Of a stretch of 64,000 nucleotides of DNA, positions 35,901-46,784 are shown piece by piece. Below the pieces are notes generated by a model. That model was not told the origin of the DNA. It did no database searches and was given only the letters and a program-made list of their open reading frames with translations. Made by a program: the position numbers and the translations under genes. The stretch's first letter is position 1. Every line of letters starts with the position of its first letter. The stretch comes from Symsagittifera roscoffensis (Eukaryota > Xenacoelomorpha > Acoela > Convolutidae): the NCBI RefSeq assembly GCF_963678635.1, contig NC_087065.1:23827254-23891253 (forward strand), given 5' to 3'.

Positions 35901-38900
35901 ATTGCCGAGCGCATTCTCGTATTTGAGAAGTGTTCACTGGATGATCTTTTTGTTGGGTGATAAAAAAGTTGCTTATTTGTAAAAAATTATTTAGGCAAAA
36001 AAATGAACCGAATTTATTTTATTGCAGAAATATATTTAAAAGATGTTGATTTTCATATAATAGGCTGACAGAATCAGTAAAAGTGTTGGATGGTTTTCGA
36101 TGTTTTAGACTGGTTCATTATCTGATGTTTCTGATCGTTTGTGCAGGTCTAAGGGGCACTGAGATGCGCCACGTGTATGACTTCTACAAGCCCAGACTGG
36201 ATTCTGAATATCCAGAAGTGGATGGACCTCTATCTGTGGAGTGCTACTTGAGTGCCTTGGACACATGTTACAGTAGATACAGAACCAAGTTCAACAATAT
36301 CAACAGAAGTATCAAGACCAAAACCAACAGTACACTCAGAGAAGGTATGAAAAAATCTTGGAGAACACGTTTAAAGAACGGATATACTTAACAATCTCCC
36401 TCCCTCATTTCAAGAAAGAGAATGGAGATTGTTAAATGTAGATTTAAATAGTGGAGTTTTCGACCAATCAGAATGCAGTGAAAATAGTATTATCAATTGA
36501 AAGCTCTAGTGCTAATATGCTGCTTTTATCAACAAGGGTGGATATACCAAAGGGGGGATTGTTTAGTAGATCCCGGAGACTTGGTGTTTTTCGGAAAAAT
36601 TTTGTTGGGTATTGATTTTATTGTTTCTTTTAACAGCAAGGTGATTTTTTCTTTTTCAAAATTGTTGGATCATTTGTACGCTGAGCCTCGTTTGATTAGA
36701 AAAATAGGAAAGTCATGCTCCTGTTATTAGCACAATTGTAAGATGAAGAGTGCCATTATTCTCATGAAAAGCTCCAAAACGCTAGCAAGAAACTGCAAAC
36801 GATTTGTCAGAAGAGTTATATAGTCCTATAATGATTTTTTAGGACATACATAATGAAAGGACCCAAAAATCATTTTATTAAATTTATTTTTTTTTCAGAA
36901 GAAAAAGTGACAGAGACCAGATTAGACTTGGATTGTTTCGACGCAATACTTTTCCACACTCCTTTCTGCAAGATTGTACAGAAGTCCCTGGGCAGACTGG
37001 TGCTGTGTGAATACCTGGACAAACTGCCCCACTCACAGAGAGATGCCAAGTTCGAACCACTCCAGACACTGGCAGCCGGGTACGGTACGGTACGATCAGG
37101 GGTGGTAGCAGTTGAAGGCACGATTAAATTGTGATTACAATCAATCCATTGCTTATACAGTGCTGATTTGAATTAACCGGACAAAACGCGCTAAACTTGA
37201 AACTTAAAACGCGTTTTTCTCAAACTGGGTTGAGTTTAGGTGAACACTAACGAAGACAAAACTTGCTCAAAATTTTAACAGAATTAATATGGTGTAATTT
37301 GTTTTGAGAAATTCGGGCTCAAATTTTTACCCCAAAAATGGGTCATTTTGGCTTTTCTTAGTTAATCAAAAATTACGCCAAAAATATCCAGTCGGTCACA
37401 GACATAATTATATCAATGTGAGCCCATTACGTAGCCCAACAAAATTTAAGAAGGGTATAATCTCCAAAACATTTTATAAGTTAATTTATTTTTGTTTGAT
37501 AGACAAAAAAAGGTCGTTTTTACTACATAAAATACCAACTTTTTATTTAAAAACAATTTTTAAACGGTTTACAATTGTTTTTAGAAATTATACCCTTGTT
37601 AAATTTTGTTGGGCTACGTAAGGGGCTCACATTGATATAATTGTGTCTATGACCGACTGGGTATTTTTGGCGTAATTTTTGATTAACTAAGAAAAGCCAA
37701 AATGACCCATTTTTGGGGTAAAACTTGAGTAAAACACAAAGCACGAATGATTATTTGAGTGCTATTTTTGAATGTAATTAAGTTGAAAGAAACGTAAAGT
37801 GTTTTTTTTTAGTTTGTAAGAAAGATGCACAGAATATTTCGAACACATGAAAAAACGAAAATTTCAAATTGAAAAAACGAAGATTTCATAAATTATCAGT
37901 TATTTCGAATTTCTCATTTGAGGGGATGAGGCCTAATAATAAATTCATGACGTACTTTATTTAAGTTGATGAAAAATTAAAACACAAGTTGTCTGAACAT
38001 CAAAATCAGCCTGAAAAACATTTTTCAGACCAATTTTGGTCTGAAATGACAAAATGCAGACCAGCTTTTCTCGACACTACGACGATTTTTTGATTTTTTT
38101 TTGAGAATCTGAATCACGGTCAATAGTGCTTTGATATGGTGCCACACTTGACTCCTTGTGAGTTTCCTTTCAGATGGTACTCAGCTGGAAACTGGCTGAA
38201 AAAATTACCCTACGCCTTTGAACAGAAATCACATTGCGTTTAATTGAACTCTGATGTGGATCTAGGATTAGGAATAATATCATAAGGTTATCGATAATTA
38301 AAAAAAGCATTCGAAAATTTGGCAATATGATACTAGCTAGCACTAAGAACATGTATATATAATAAAACAGCCGCAGTTTATATACAAAGAAAAATGTTGT
38401 GGCATCGTATTTCAGTGACTCCTCGGGAGGATCAAATTGTCTGAGGGGTAAAGCGAGTTACCACAACAAGCAGTTGGAGCGGACTCTGGTGGATATGAGC
38501 AGACAGTTGTTCATTGAGAAGACTGAGCCGGGACTGAGGGTTGCGAGGAGAGTAGGAAACATGTACACTCCCTCACTATACTCCTGCTTAGTCTCATTCC
38601 TCACCAGGTGAGCTAGATGTATGCTACAGAAGGTCTATGACGATCTCTGACTAATTATTCAATGGTTGTTATGCTAATTATGTAGCAATCGTGAAAGGGG
38701 GGGGGGGGCTACATCGCATGTTTTCAGTTTTCATAATTTTTTGAACACGTCCTATTTGAGTGTTTTTTTGCTATAGATGAACGTATAAAGAACAAATGTG
38801 TTCAGGATAGATAATTTATTCATCATGTATAATTTAATAAATTTATGATTACGTTGTTTGTTTTGCTTGTCGGGAGAACGTTCAATGTCTAGAACGTTCA

Positions 38901-41900
38901 TGTAAGTCTGGAACTTTAATTTAACTAGTTAGAGGCATCTCTAAGAGTCTATAAGAACTGCTTTTACCGAGAATTTCCTAATTGTTGGTCATTATCAGTG
39001 AAATTTTCAATCAACTATGTAATATTTTATTTTTCACCATTTTCTGTAACGACGTTTCACAATCATTGATCAGCCCAAGGGAATCAATATTTCTGTCGGT
39101 GCATGTATGACACATGGGTCTCAAAATATAGATTGGTCATATTGGTCGTAGATGTCAACTGGGGGTTGATAAATCAGACGATAAGCAAATTAGACGGAGG
39201 TACTTAAAAAGAAATTAGACGATTTTGCAAAACTGCAATTGTGAAAAAATGGACGAAAGTGAGAGAGATTAAAATTGTTTGCAGGCAAATTGCGTTAGAA
39301 AAATAAAATTGTTTGCAGACAACAGTTGAATTTCGGTGGCCAAAAATTTCTCAAGTCAATCATACATCCGTCTAATTTCGTTTTTGTAGCATCCTTCTAA
39401 TTTGCTTATTGTCTAATTTCCTAGGCATAATGTCAACTATATGCGTTTTTTTGTTTTTGTTTCGCGAATTTCGGCGAACTCAAACTTAATTGCACAAGCA
39501 ATGCTTGTGTTATAGTATGAACTATCTTTTTGTTCCAACCTAAGTCGCAAATATTGTTGCGACGCAAATATTGTTGCGATAAAATTTGTTCATTTTGATC
39601 AATAACCAACTATTAAGTACAGCCAATGCTAAGGATTTTAAAACAGACTATTATTGTTCCGACTTTCATAACGAAAGTAACGGAATATTTGTGCTCGGGG
39701 TGGTTTTTTTTCAGACAATTTTCTAACTAGCCTAAGACTTTTCTAAGACTTTTTAACTAGCCATTTTGACGGGATTTTATATCATTCAAAAAGTGTTGTT
39801 GTCCTGAGCTTAAATTTGGAAAGATATTTTACCTGTGATCATTTTTCATAAAATTAGGGGGGTTTAAAAATTGCCGTTTTGGCCAATTTGGGACAATTAA
39901 CGCGCGATATATTTTGCTCTATTAACGCGTAAGCGGAGATTTAATCTGTCATAGAAATCGTTCCAAGTTGGTTGAAGGAAGCTTATTTGCCATAATTGTT
40001 TTGTTACTAGGAGCGAATTTTATCATTTTGTCATTAACATGGCGTGTGGGGGGGTGATTTTAACAAAAAATCTCAAATTAAAAAAAAATTTCATTTTTTC
40101 TAATACATTTAATTTTTTTCATGTTATTACCGCTCCATAGAGTGCTCTTTGAATTGAGGCATGTTTTTTGGTAAATTTCTTCTTTTTTCAAATTGACTGG
40201 TACTGCTAATGCGTCATAAATGGCGTGCGTCTTTTATAAAGTTTTGTAGACTCGTGCAGTTTTACTTTTGTTTTACTCGTGCAGTTTTTCCCAGTACCGT
40301 TATCGGTCATAATTCGGCTCGTGTATGCGAAGTGCAACTTCGCTTCTTTGTTCATACTTGCTTTTGTCATGAAACGAACTATCATCCGTGTAGTTTCCAG
40401 TTACCTTGTTGATCTAACTTTTGTTTGTTTCAGTGGAGTGTCGAGTAGTGATTTATGTGGCAAAAGAGTGGCCATGTTCAGCTATGGCAGTGGGATGGCT
40501 GCCACCATGTATTCCATAACAGTATCAAACAAAGAAGAGAGAGTCGACAGACTCCTCAAAGGTAGAAATTTATTCTGTATTCGAACATCGGATTGTTAAA
40601 GCACAGTAGCCAGCTATCTCCAATAATTTAAAATTATTGCAAACTTTCAAAAGCTATAAAAAATGAGAGTAGAAAAACAAAAATGAGGTGCCCATCTAAG
40701 AGATTATCCAGATATGTTTTCATTTCTGAATTCAAGAAAAAGCACAAAAAAATTGCCATGACGATGATGATCAATAAAGTTGATTGCATTTTAAGCGTTC
40801 ATGGATTAATAGAAATTAGCAGCGCTTGGTTTTTTACAGGACTAATGCTACATTTTGGCGGTTTGATTGGCAGTTCCTTTCAGAATCTTCCACGGAATGG
40901 AAAGATTAACAAGGATAGCTGGTTACTGTGCAAGTAGCACTGAATGTTCGGGCCATAATCTTACAAAAGTACAAAAAAATTACAATTTTTTTTCAAATGA
41001 GATATTTTTTTTCTGCGTGGTTTGATAAAAAGATCTGAAGAAAAAAATAGAAATTAGGCATATGTGACATTCATAATAAAATAGTTGGACGGGAAAACAG
41101 TTTTTGTAGAAAAAAGACTAGAAAAACGAACAAAAAATCAAAAAAAACTGAGGGTATTAGCTCGAAAATAGACCAAAAAATCTTTTTTCGACACTGAGAA
41201 AAATTTTTCGCAATTCGAATCACGACTGAAAGGGTTTTAATATGATATACCACTCGACCCATTGCAATGATTTTTTGTGGTACCTGACTTTGCGTGGAAA
41301 AAAACTAAAACACACCCGAAAACAAAGTTTCTCCACATTTTTCAAATGGTCGAATAATTACGCTTTCCAATAACAAAAACGCAAAAGGCCAGAAAAATAG
41401 AGCCTGACTCTTATTTTCTATTGTGGATTGTAATAATCAGATATCGCAGAGGAACAAAAAATTGATTATTGGTCCAGTGTTCGCAAATTGGGTCGGCTTT
41501 ATTGTAAAAAAAAGTGTCTATATTGAATTATACAAATTATTGATACATATTTTATAACTCGTGGAAAATTAGATTTTTTTCTGGTTCGGCGGTACTTTTG
41601 CAATTGCCTGTTGATCTTTCTTTACCCTTGCGACAAGCAAGGGTATTGCAATCGGGTACTTAAGTTTTGTTTCCAGCAAATAACTTTGTTCACAGATTAG
41701 TCTAATTTATAAATGATAAATTTGGGTTCAGTTCATACTAAATTCAATTTTCTTTGCGTCTCATAAAAGTGTCTATCGTAAAAGTTCTGTCTATATTGAA
41801 TTATACAAATTATTTATATATATTTTATAACACGTGGAAAATTAGATTTTTTCTGGTTCGGCGATACTTTTGCAATTGCCTGTTGATCTTTATTTACCCT

Positions 41901-43073
41901 TGCGACAAGCAAGGGTATTGCAATCGGGTACTTGAGTTTTTTCCACTAAATAACTTTGTTCACAGATTAGTCTAATTTATAAATGGTAAATTTGGGTTCA
42001 GTTCATACTAAATTCAATTTTCTTTGCGTTTCAGGTACTTTTGGTCTGGAGGTAACGAATACGCCTTGTTTGACCTGTTTTTTTTCAAACAGGAAATATT
42101 CCGTTTTAGAAAAAAGTATTGGCTTATTATTTGACTGCTTATGCTTTGTCGGCATAGTTGCCACGTCAATGTTTTTTGCTAAACGAAATATACATTAGTT
42201 GCTCTTAGTGTTTTGATATTATTCTGCTGTATGAAATTTCTTGACGTTTATTTTCTTTGCCGTTTTAGGCTTGGTTGGTTTCTGACTATATTATATCGGC
42301 TTAATGGCCTCATACTGCGTTTTTCGACGAGCGAAAAAAAGTTACTGTGTGCATGTATGTTTTGAGGCTGAGGGGGACTCAATAATTTTTGTTTATCGTA
42401 ATTTTTTTTAGTTTTCATCTTTTTTATTTTCCTTGTTTTTCGGCTTAATAGATTTCGACTTGTATTTAATCGGCTTAGTGGCATCATATTGTTCACGAGC
42501 GAATACTTTTTGAGTTAATCTGTGTTTTGAGGGCGAGGGGGACTTTTTAACTTTTTGTAAGTCTCAAGCCTTTTTGATTTTTTTTTTCGGCTTAAAGGGT
42601 TGCTAAGTATTTACGGCTTTTACCAATTCTAGCGTGATTCATTTTAACAGATCTAGTTTTTTTATATTTTCAATTTTTTCCGACTTCGCGGATTTCTTAT
42701 TTTGTATCACAAGTGATAGCTTCGCCTCTCTGTTGATTTTTCCAGAGAAAAAATCAGTCTCAGATTAAGTTCGCTTCAAAATTCTTTATTTTTGATTGAG
42801 AAGCATCAAGTCGATGCCATGTTGGTTGTCATCTGTTTAGTTAAATGTAAACCTAATTTAGGCATATCCAGTGTTGACTCCATTTTGGACCAGAGAGTGA
42901 AGTGTTCTCCCGAAGAATTTGTGAGACTGCTGGAGCAGAGGGAGATGAGTCACAACCGGGCACCTTTAGATCCCAGCCAGGACACCAGTTGTCTACAACC
43001 AGATACTTACTATCTGGCAAAAGTGGACGGAAAACACAGGAGGACTTATTTGCTGCATACTGCCGAGGGCTGA
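32972..43073 (+). CDS. HMGCS1: Hydroxymethylglutaryl-CoA synthase, cytosolic type, eight coding exons (522 aa)
   Basis: Exons: 32972-33281, 34068-34267, 34353-34500, 36147-36344, 36899-37079, 38416-38607, 40434-40561 and 42862-43073. All phases agree and the sum is 1,569 nt. The enzyme condenses acetyl-CoA with acetoacetyl-CoA to HMG-CoA, the step before HMG-CoA reductase in the mevalonate pathway. The catalytic Glu is E118 (R-L-E-V-G-T-E), the nucleophilic Cys C157 (N-A-C-Y-G) and the active-site His H305 (F-H-T-P-F-C-K). Other family signatures are G-L-G-Q near the start, [18 protein letters not shown] and K-H-R-R-T-Y near the end. The N-terminus is Ser/Gly-rich and does not look like a mitochondrial presequence, so a cytosolic location is inferred. 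Intron 1 appears to be GC-AG. Introns 1, 3, 5, 6 and 7 contain repeats or transposons. The C-terminal tail found in vertebrate HMGCS1 is absent. The symbol is by analogy with the animal cytosolic enzyme. Confidence 0.93.
33439..33875. mobile_element. hAT-like MITE in intron 1 of HMG-CoA synthase
   Basis: The element starts CAGGGGCGGATTTAG and ends with the inverted form (CTAGATCCGCCCCTG). It is flanked by a perfect 8-bp target duplication, TATAGCCT (33,431-33,438 and 33,876-33,883). An 8-bp duplication with CAGNGGCGG-type ends is typical of hAT-superfamily non-autonomous elements. Inside are G-run and C-run blocks near each end. No transposase is encoded. Confidence 0.85.
34520..35260 (+). 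mobile_element. 5'-truncated, decayed non-LTR retrotransposon in intron 3
   Basis: Just after the exon 3 donor, the plus strand encodes reverse-transcriptase motifs: [12 protein letters not shown], then L-F-A-D-D-T-N. Downstream, in broken frames, come [12 protein letters not shown] and [11 protein letters not shown]. The last part is open at 35,053-35,259 and corresponds to the LINE C-terminus. It has the sense orientation of the host gene. It is not a close copy of the LINE at 22-30 kb. Confidence 0.75.
37155..37305. repeat. Dispersed repeat (copy in intron 5)
   Basis: The stretch starting CAGTGCTGATTTGAA and including AACGCGTTTTTCT is similar to 44,720-44,865. It lies immediately left of the large inverted repeat, so both may belong to one composite element. 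Confidence 0.5.
37314..37735. repeat. Long inverted repeat (arms about 150 bp, loop about 105 bp) in intron 5
   Basis: The left arm (about 37,314-37,470) and right arm (about 37,577-37,735) are near-perfect reverse complements, sharing for example CCCCAAAAATGGGTCATTTT and GTAGCCCAACAAAATTT. Because of this, the same peptide is encoded on both strands. The structure would form a very stable hairpin in the pre-mRNA. I found no clear target duplication. A foldback transposon is the simplest reading. Confidence 0.85.
39161..39429. mobile_element. Foldback MITE in intron 6, possible 9-bp target duplication
   Basis: The left end (AGACGATAAGCAAATTAGA near 39,176) is repeated inverted at the right end (near 39,395-39,420) over about 60 bp. 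The direct repeat ATGTCAACT flanks the element (39,152-39,160 and 39,430-39,438). A 9-bp duplication is typical of Mutator-like elements, but the outermost few bases of the two ends do not match well, so the class is tentative. Confidence 0.6.
41160..41330 (+). repeat. Dispersed repeat, copy in intron 7
   Basis: Sequence around TCGACACTGAGAAAAATT, CGACCCATTGCAATGA and TTTTTGTGGTACCTGA is found inverted at 55,430-55,545. It is also present in a more diverged form at about 38,070-38,170. There is no coding content. Confidence 0.55.
41515..42034. repeat. Two-copy tandem repeat, 273-bp spacing, in intron 7
   Basis: Copies at about 41,515-41,762 and 41,788-42,034 are nearly identical. Both contain TTACCCTTGCGACAAGCAAG, GGTATTGCAATCGGGTACTT and TAACTTTGTTCACAGATTAG. 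A 25-bp spacer with a partial repeat separates them. Confidence 0.8.
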
Positions 43074-43749
43074 AATGTATTAACATACTACCAACGCAAT
43101 AATTTTGTTAAAAAATAATGTATACAATCAAGAGGAAATCAAAAATTTTGACGTCAAATTAAATTTCGTTGCGCTGTAATTTGTTGCTGCTATTTACTCG
43201 TTTCTCCTTTGGCATATTTTTTTCTAATGAGATTGTGATGTACCTAATATTTTCGCAGTTAGCTAAAAATGTGTGATTATATGAACTCTCATTTCGATAA
43301 AATTTTGACAAATATTTCTTAAATTGAGCTTACTGCAATGCAATGAGGAAATTTGTTGCATTTGCAGGGCAAAATGAACAACGAAGTTGGAATAGTTTTT
43401 AGAAGATACTTTTTTATCGGAATGGTTTTTTATTAGATGTATTAATGTTCTTAGTCTTTCTAAGGTGGCCAGTTTGCTGAAATTATCAAGTGTGTCATTG
43501 TTCCGACAGTTGGTGTCTTCGTTGAATTGATTGGTTCCGCAATTTCATGGCATTGCCGCAATGTCGCTCGTAAACATCTTTCTATTGTCTTTCACTGTTG
43601 GCTGTTTTGCTGCTGATGTCTCACTTTTTTGCATTAGACAAAGGTTTGGTGGGGTGAAGTGGAAGAACTTCTAAATTAAGTACATAGTGTTAAGTAAGTG
43701 CTTAAGCTCTAATTAGCCCAGTTAATTATCATGAACACTTAAATTAATC
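43074..43749. other. 3' flank of HMG-CoA synthase
   Basis: This presumably holds the 3' UTR and polyadenylation site. No unambiguous AATAAA close to the stop codon was picked out. Nothing else was recognised. Confidence 0.35.
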
Positions 43750-44536
43750 GTGTCTGTACAAAACAGTCCCATACAAAACAGTCCAATACAAAACAGTCCG
43801 AAAAAATATAGAAAAGTAAAAAAAAACAGTCCCATACAAAACAGTCCCAAAAATAGTCCGAAAAATAGTCCAAAAAACAGTCCCATTGATCGAAGTGATA
43901 ATCGTTCTAGAAGCTGATAAGTAAATTTATCTCATATTAAACACATTTTGATTCCAACTAATCCGGATAACAATAGGTAGTATAGTAGAGAAATTAGAAA
44001 CACCTAGATAACAGCAGCGGCCACTCAATAAAAGCAATAATATTCGAAACATTAAAGTTAACGCAATTTAAGAAAGCGGCCACCCAATAAAAGCAATAAT
44101 ATTCGAAACATTTAAGTTAACGCAATTTGATTTTTCTTTTCCCTCCGCCCAACCCTCTAAGGTTGAACCCTTTGGTGTACCCTAGATATACCCGTTATCA
44201 TATTTACCCGAATTTCAACTTTTTCCGGAAAATTGGAAAGTTTTTTTTCTGCCGCCGGAGATTCGATCCTTTGATCTGTAGAGTTTGAGACTAACGCTCT
44301 AACCACTATACCATGATTCATTTGATTTTCATCCGAATTATTGTTCCAAATTTGGCTCTTTGATCTTTAATTGCCCCTGTTTGAGTTTTCAAAGCGTAGA
44401 TCAATTCTGTCGGCGCCAAAAGATCAAGGTCAAGAAATTCAACTGGTTTTGGACTGTTTTGTATGGGACTGTTTTTTAGAACCTTTTTTTTTGATGTTTC
44501 GGACTCTTTTTTATGGGACTGTTTTGTATATTCACC
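43750..44536. mobile_element. Foldback DNA element with 9-bp flanking duplication (Mutator-like, non-autonomous)
   Basis: The left end reads TGTACAAAACAGTCCCATAC and the right end is its reverse complement (GGGACTGTTTTGTATATTC). Both ends contain further CAGTCC/GGACTG repeats (43,757-43,875 and 44,449-44,530). The direct repeat AAATTAATC flanks the element (43,741-43,749 and 44,537-44,545). A 9-bp duplication suggests a Mutator-like element. It carries no transposase, but does contain a tRNA-like segment. Confidence 0.7.
44251..44316 (-). other. tRNA-like sequence (degenerate, SINE-like)
   Basis: The minus strand contains an A-box-like run (TGGTATAGTGGTTAGAGCG) and, about 30 bp on, a B-box-like run (GGATCGAATCTCC). 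The spacing and loop order are those of a tRNA. The anticodon loop would be CTCAAAC (CAA if read normally). The anticodon stem has mismatches and the flanking bases do not pair as an acceptor stem, so this is not a functional tRNA. It may still hold an internal polymerase III promoter. It sits inside the foldback element. Confidence 0.55.
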
Positions 44537-44719
44537 AAATTAATCTCAGATGACAATATAAAAAAACTTTCTCGCATTTTCGGTCGGCAAACTTTTAATT
44601 CGGCATGTTGGCCCCTCGCCCTTTCGAATCATTACAGCATCTATATTGGCAATTGAATTGTTCATGTTTTGTTTATGAAGTTATTATAAAACATTTCAAA
44701 TTTGTGTATGAGTTCAAAC

Positions 44720-45840
44720 AGTGCTGATTTGAAAAATCCAGGCAAAACGCATCAAAACTTGAAATTTGAACGCGTTTTTCTTAAATTTGGTTGACTTCAG
44801 GTTGAATGTGATGAGTAGAACATTTGCTGAGAATTTCAGCAGAAATAATATAGTTAATAAAGACTAAAATCAACTCAATTTGACAAAAATGCGTTTTAAA
44901 TTTCAGTTTGTATGCTTATTGTACGGATAATTTAAATCAGCTTTTGATTCAGTCGCAATTTTCGGACCTAGCGGGCAGTAATGGGGAAAACAAATCAAAA
45001 TCACCCTGCTATTTAATCTATTAAGTTTGTAATAGTCAACAATTTTTTTCGATAGCTAAGAATGTCGTCATTTCTATATGAAATACCAAATTTGTGTTTA
45101 TAGATTTGGATCTCTTTAATTATATCACACCTCGGGTACCTAGTAACGAATATCCCCTTATAAAAAATAAATCAACAGTTAAGCATATCAGATTTTTTAA
45201 ACTATTTACGAATCTTCCCCACCCTTTGCAAAATGGGGGATATAGTTAAAGAGATCCAAAGATTTTTTTGAGTTTTTTATGCAAAGTTTTTGATAAATAT
45301 TTTTTTGATTTTTTTTAGCCTGCATAAAAAGCGCACTGTGATTAAGTTTGCTCATCAACTGATCTGGTATTTTTAGTGTAATTTTTAATTGCCTTAAGGA
45401 CAAAAAAGTTCGCTGACCTAATTACCTGATTTAGGTTTTGGGAAAAAATTGATGTAAAGGCGCCAACCGAAAAGAAAGACCAGAGTTCAAAAAAGGTAAG
45501 AGATATATCCCTACTTTCGCAGTATTTTAAATCACAAAAACACTAAAGTAACTTTTTGGATCAATCAACCCATGTAGAAAATGGGAATTATGGGATCATG
45601 CGGTCTCACGTTTGAACTGACCTGTTCTGCCTAATTTTGACCCAATTGAGTTGACCCTTTTAAAAGGAATAGATTCGATTTAAGTTTCTCCCAAAAATTT
45701 GCACCCTAAGAACTCTTTATAAGTTCCTTGTAATTTTTCTCCCCGTCTTTTTTTGTCTGAAGTTATCTCATTTTGAGAGAAACGAGTTTGAATTTTTCAG
45801 TTTTGCTGGATTTATCCGGTTATTTACACTTGTGAGCTTT
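44720..45840. repeat. Dispersed repeat, possibly with inverted ends
   Basis: The left part (CAGTGCTGATTTGAAAAATC) matches the repeat at 37,155. The far end near 45,785-45,835 (TTTTTCAGTTTTGCTGGATT) looks like a diverged inverted copy of the start. If so, this is an old foldback element of about 1.1 kb. No gene was seen in it. Confidence 0.4.
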
Positions 45841-46784
45841 AGTGAGCGTTAGTGTTTTACTACGACTATTTTTTTTCTAATCTAAGTCACAAATATTGAT
45901 GCTGCTTTTGGGGCACCTTTACAGCTTTTTGATAGCATGTGCTTCGTCATTCGAATAGTAATAAGTTAACACAGTTGATGCAATTTAAATTCAATAAATG
46001 AACCGAAAAAAGCTATTTGTTTCAAACAACATAACAATCATAAAAACTCGATTTCAGAAATTTTCTAAATCGAATATACATCTCGCATTTTTTGAAATAC
46101 AGAATATGTTCATATTGTGGCATTATGTTTTCCAATTTGTTACATGCAAAATTCGTGTGGATACCTTCAGTTTGTTATATTCGAAATTTTTACTTGCTAA
46201 GTTGTGTCTATTTGTATTTGGTGCCATTTTTGCTGCATATCATTTGTAATTTGTAAGCATATGTAGCTGCTTTGTTATTTGACTAGTGTTTGACGATTAA
46301 AGCAATTGTTGACGAGAGGGCAATGCTTGAGACTTCATACGTAGCAAAGTTTTACTAATTCGAGGCTTATTTCTATTTTTTCTTTTTTCACTTTATAAAT
46401 CTGCTTTTTTGTCTTGTTTTCGCTGGTGTTTGTGAAGCACAGCTGCGCCTCTGTGTTTAAATCAGCGCTATATGAGCTTGTTCAGCTCAAAACTCAGTGA
46501 AAAAAGCGTGAACAAAAAACAATCAAATTTATCATCAGATTTCTGCGAAATTTTACTGCTAATTTTAAAAATAAATAGAGATTATCCATTGGAGAAATAG
46601 AGATTGTTCATTAAAAACGTGGTTTTAAAACACCCTGAGTAGTGCGGCAAATGTTCGGGAAGTAAGTTAGTTACCTATATTGAAATTTACAAATTAGAAT
46701 TTTGTTAGTTTCAGAAGAGTTACTGATGTATAGCTGCTGAATATTCAGCCTTACTTGACCCTTCTATTATTAAAACAGCGAATA
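45841..46784. other. Spacer upstream of the second B-box gene
   Basis: An open frame of 83 codons at 45,998-46,249 is hydrophobic and AT-driven, without features of a real protein. A CAG just before the start codon at 46,785 could be an acceptor for a 5' UTR intron. No promoter is assigned. Confidence 0.35.

Noticed and set aside
37304..37744. Two similar predicted proteins on opposite strands
   Set aside because: They are the two arms of an inverted repeat, not genes.
44251..44316. Functional tRNA gene on the minus strand
   Set aside because: The A and B boxes are recognisable but no acceptor stem forms and the anticodon stem is mismatched.
45998..46249. 83-codon hydrophobic frame upstream of the second B-box gene
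   Set aside because: It has low complexity and is rich in Phe, Leu and Ile as expected from AT-rich DNA, without motif or splice support.
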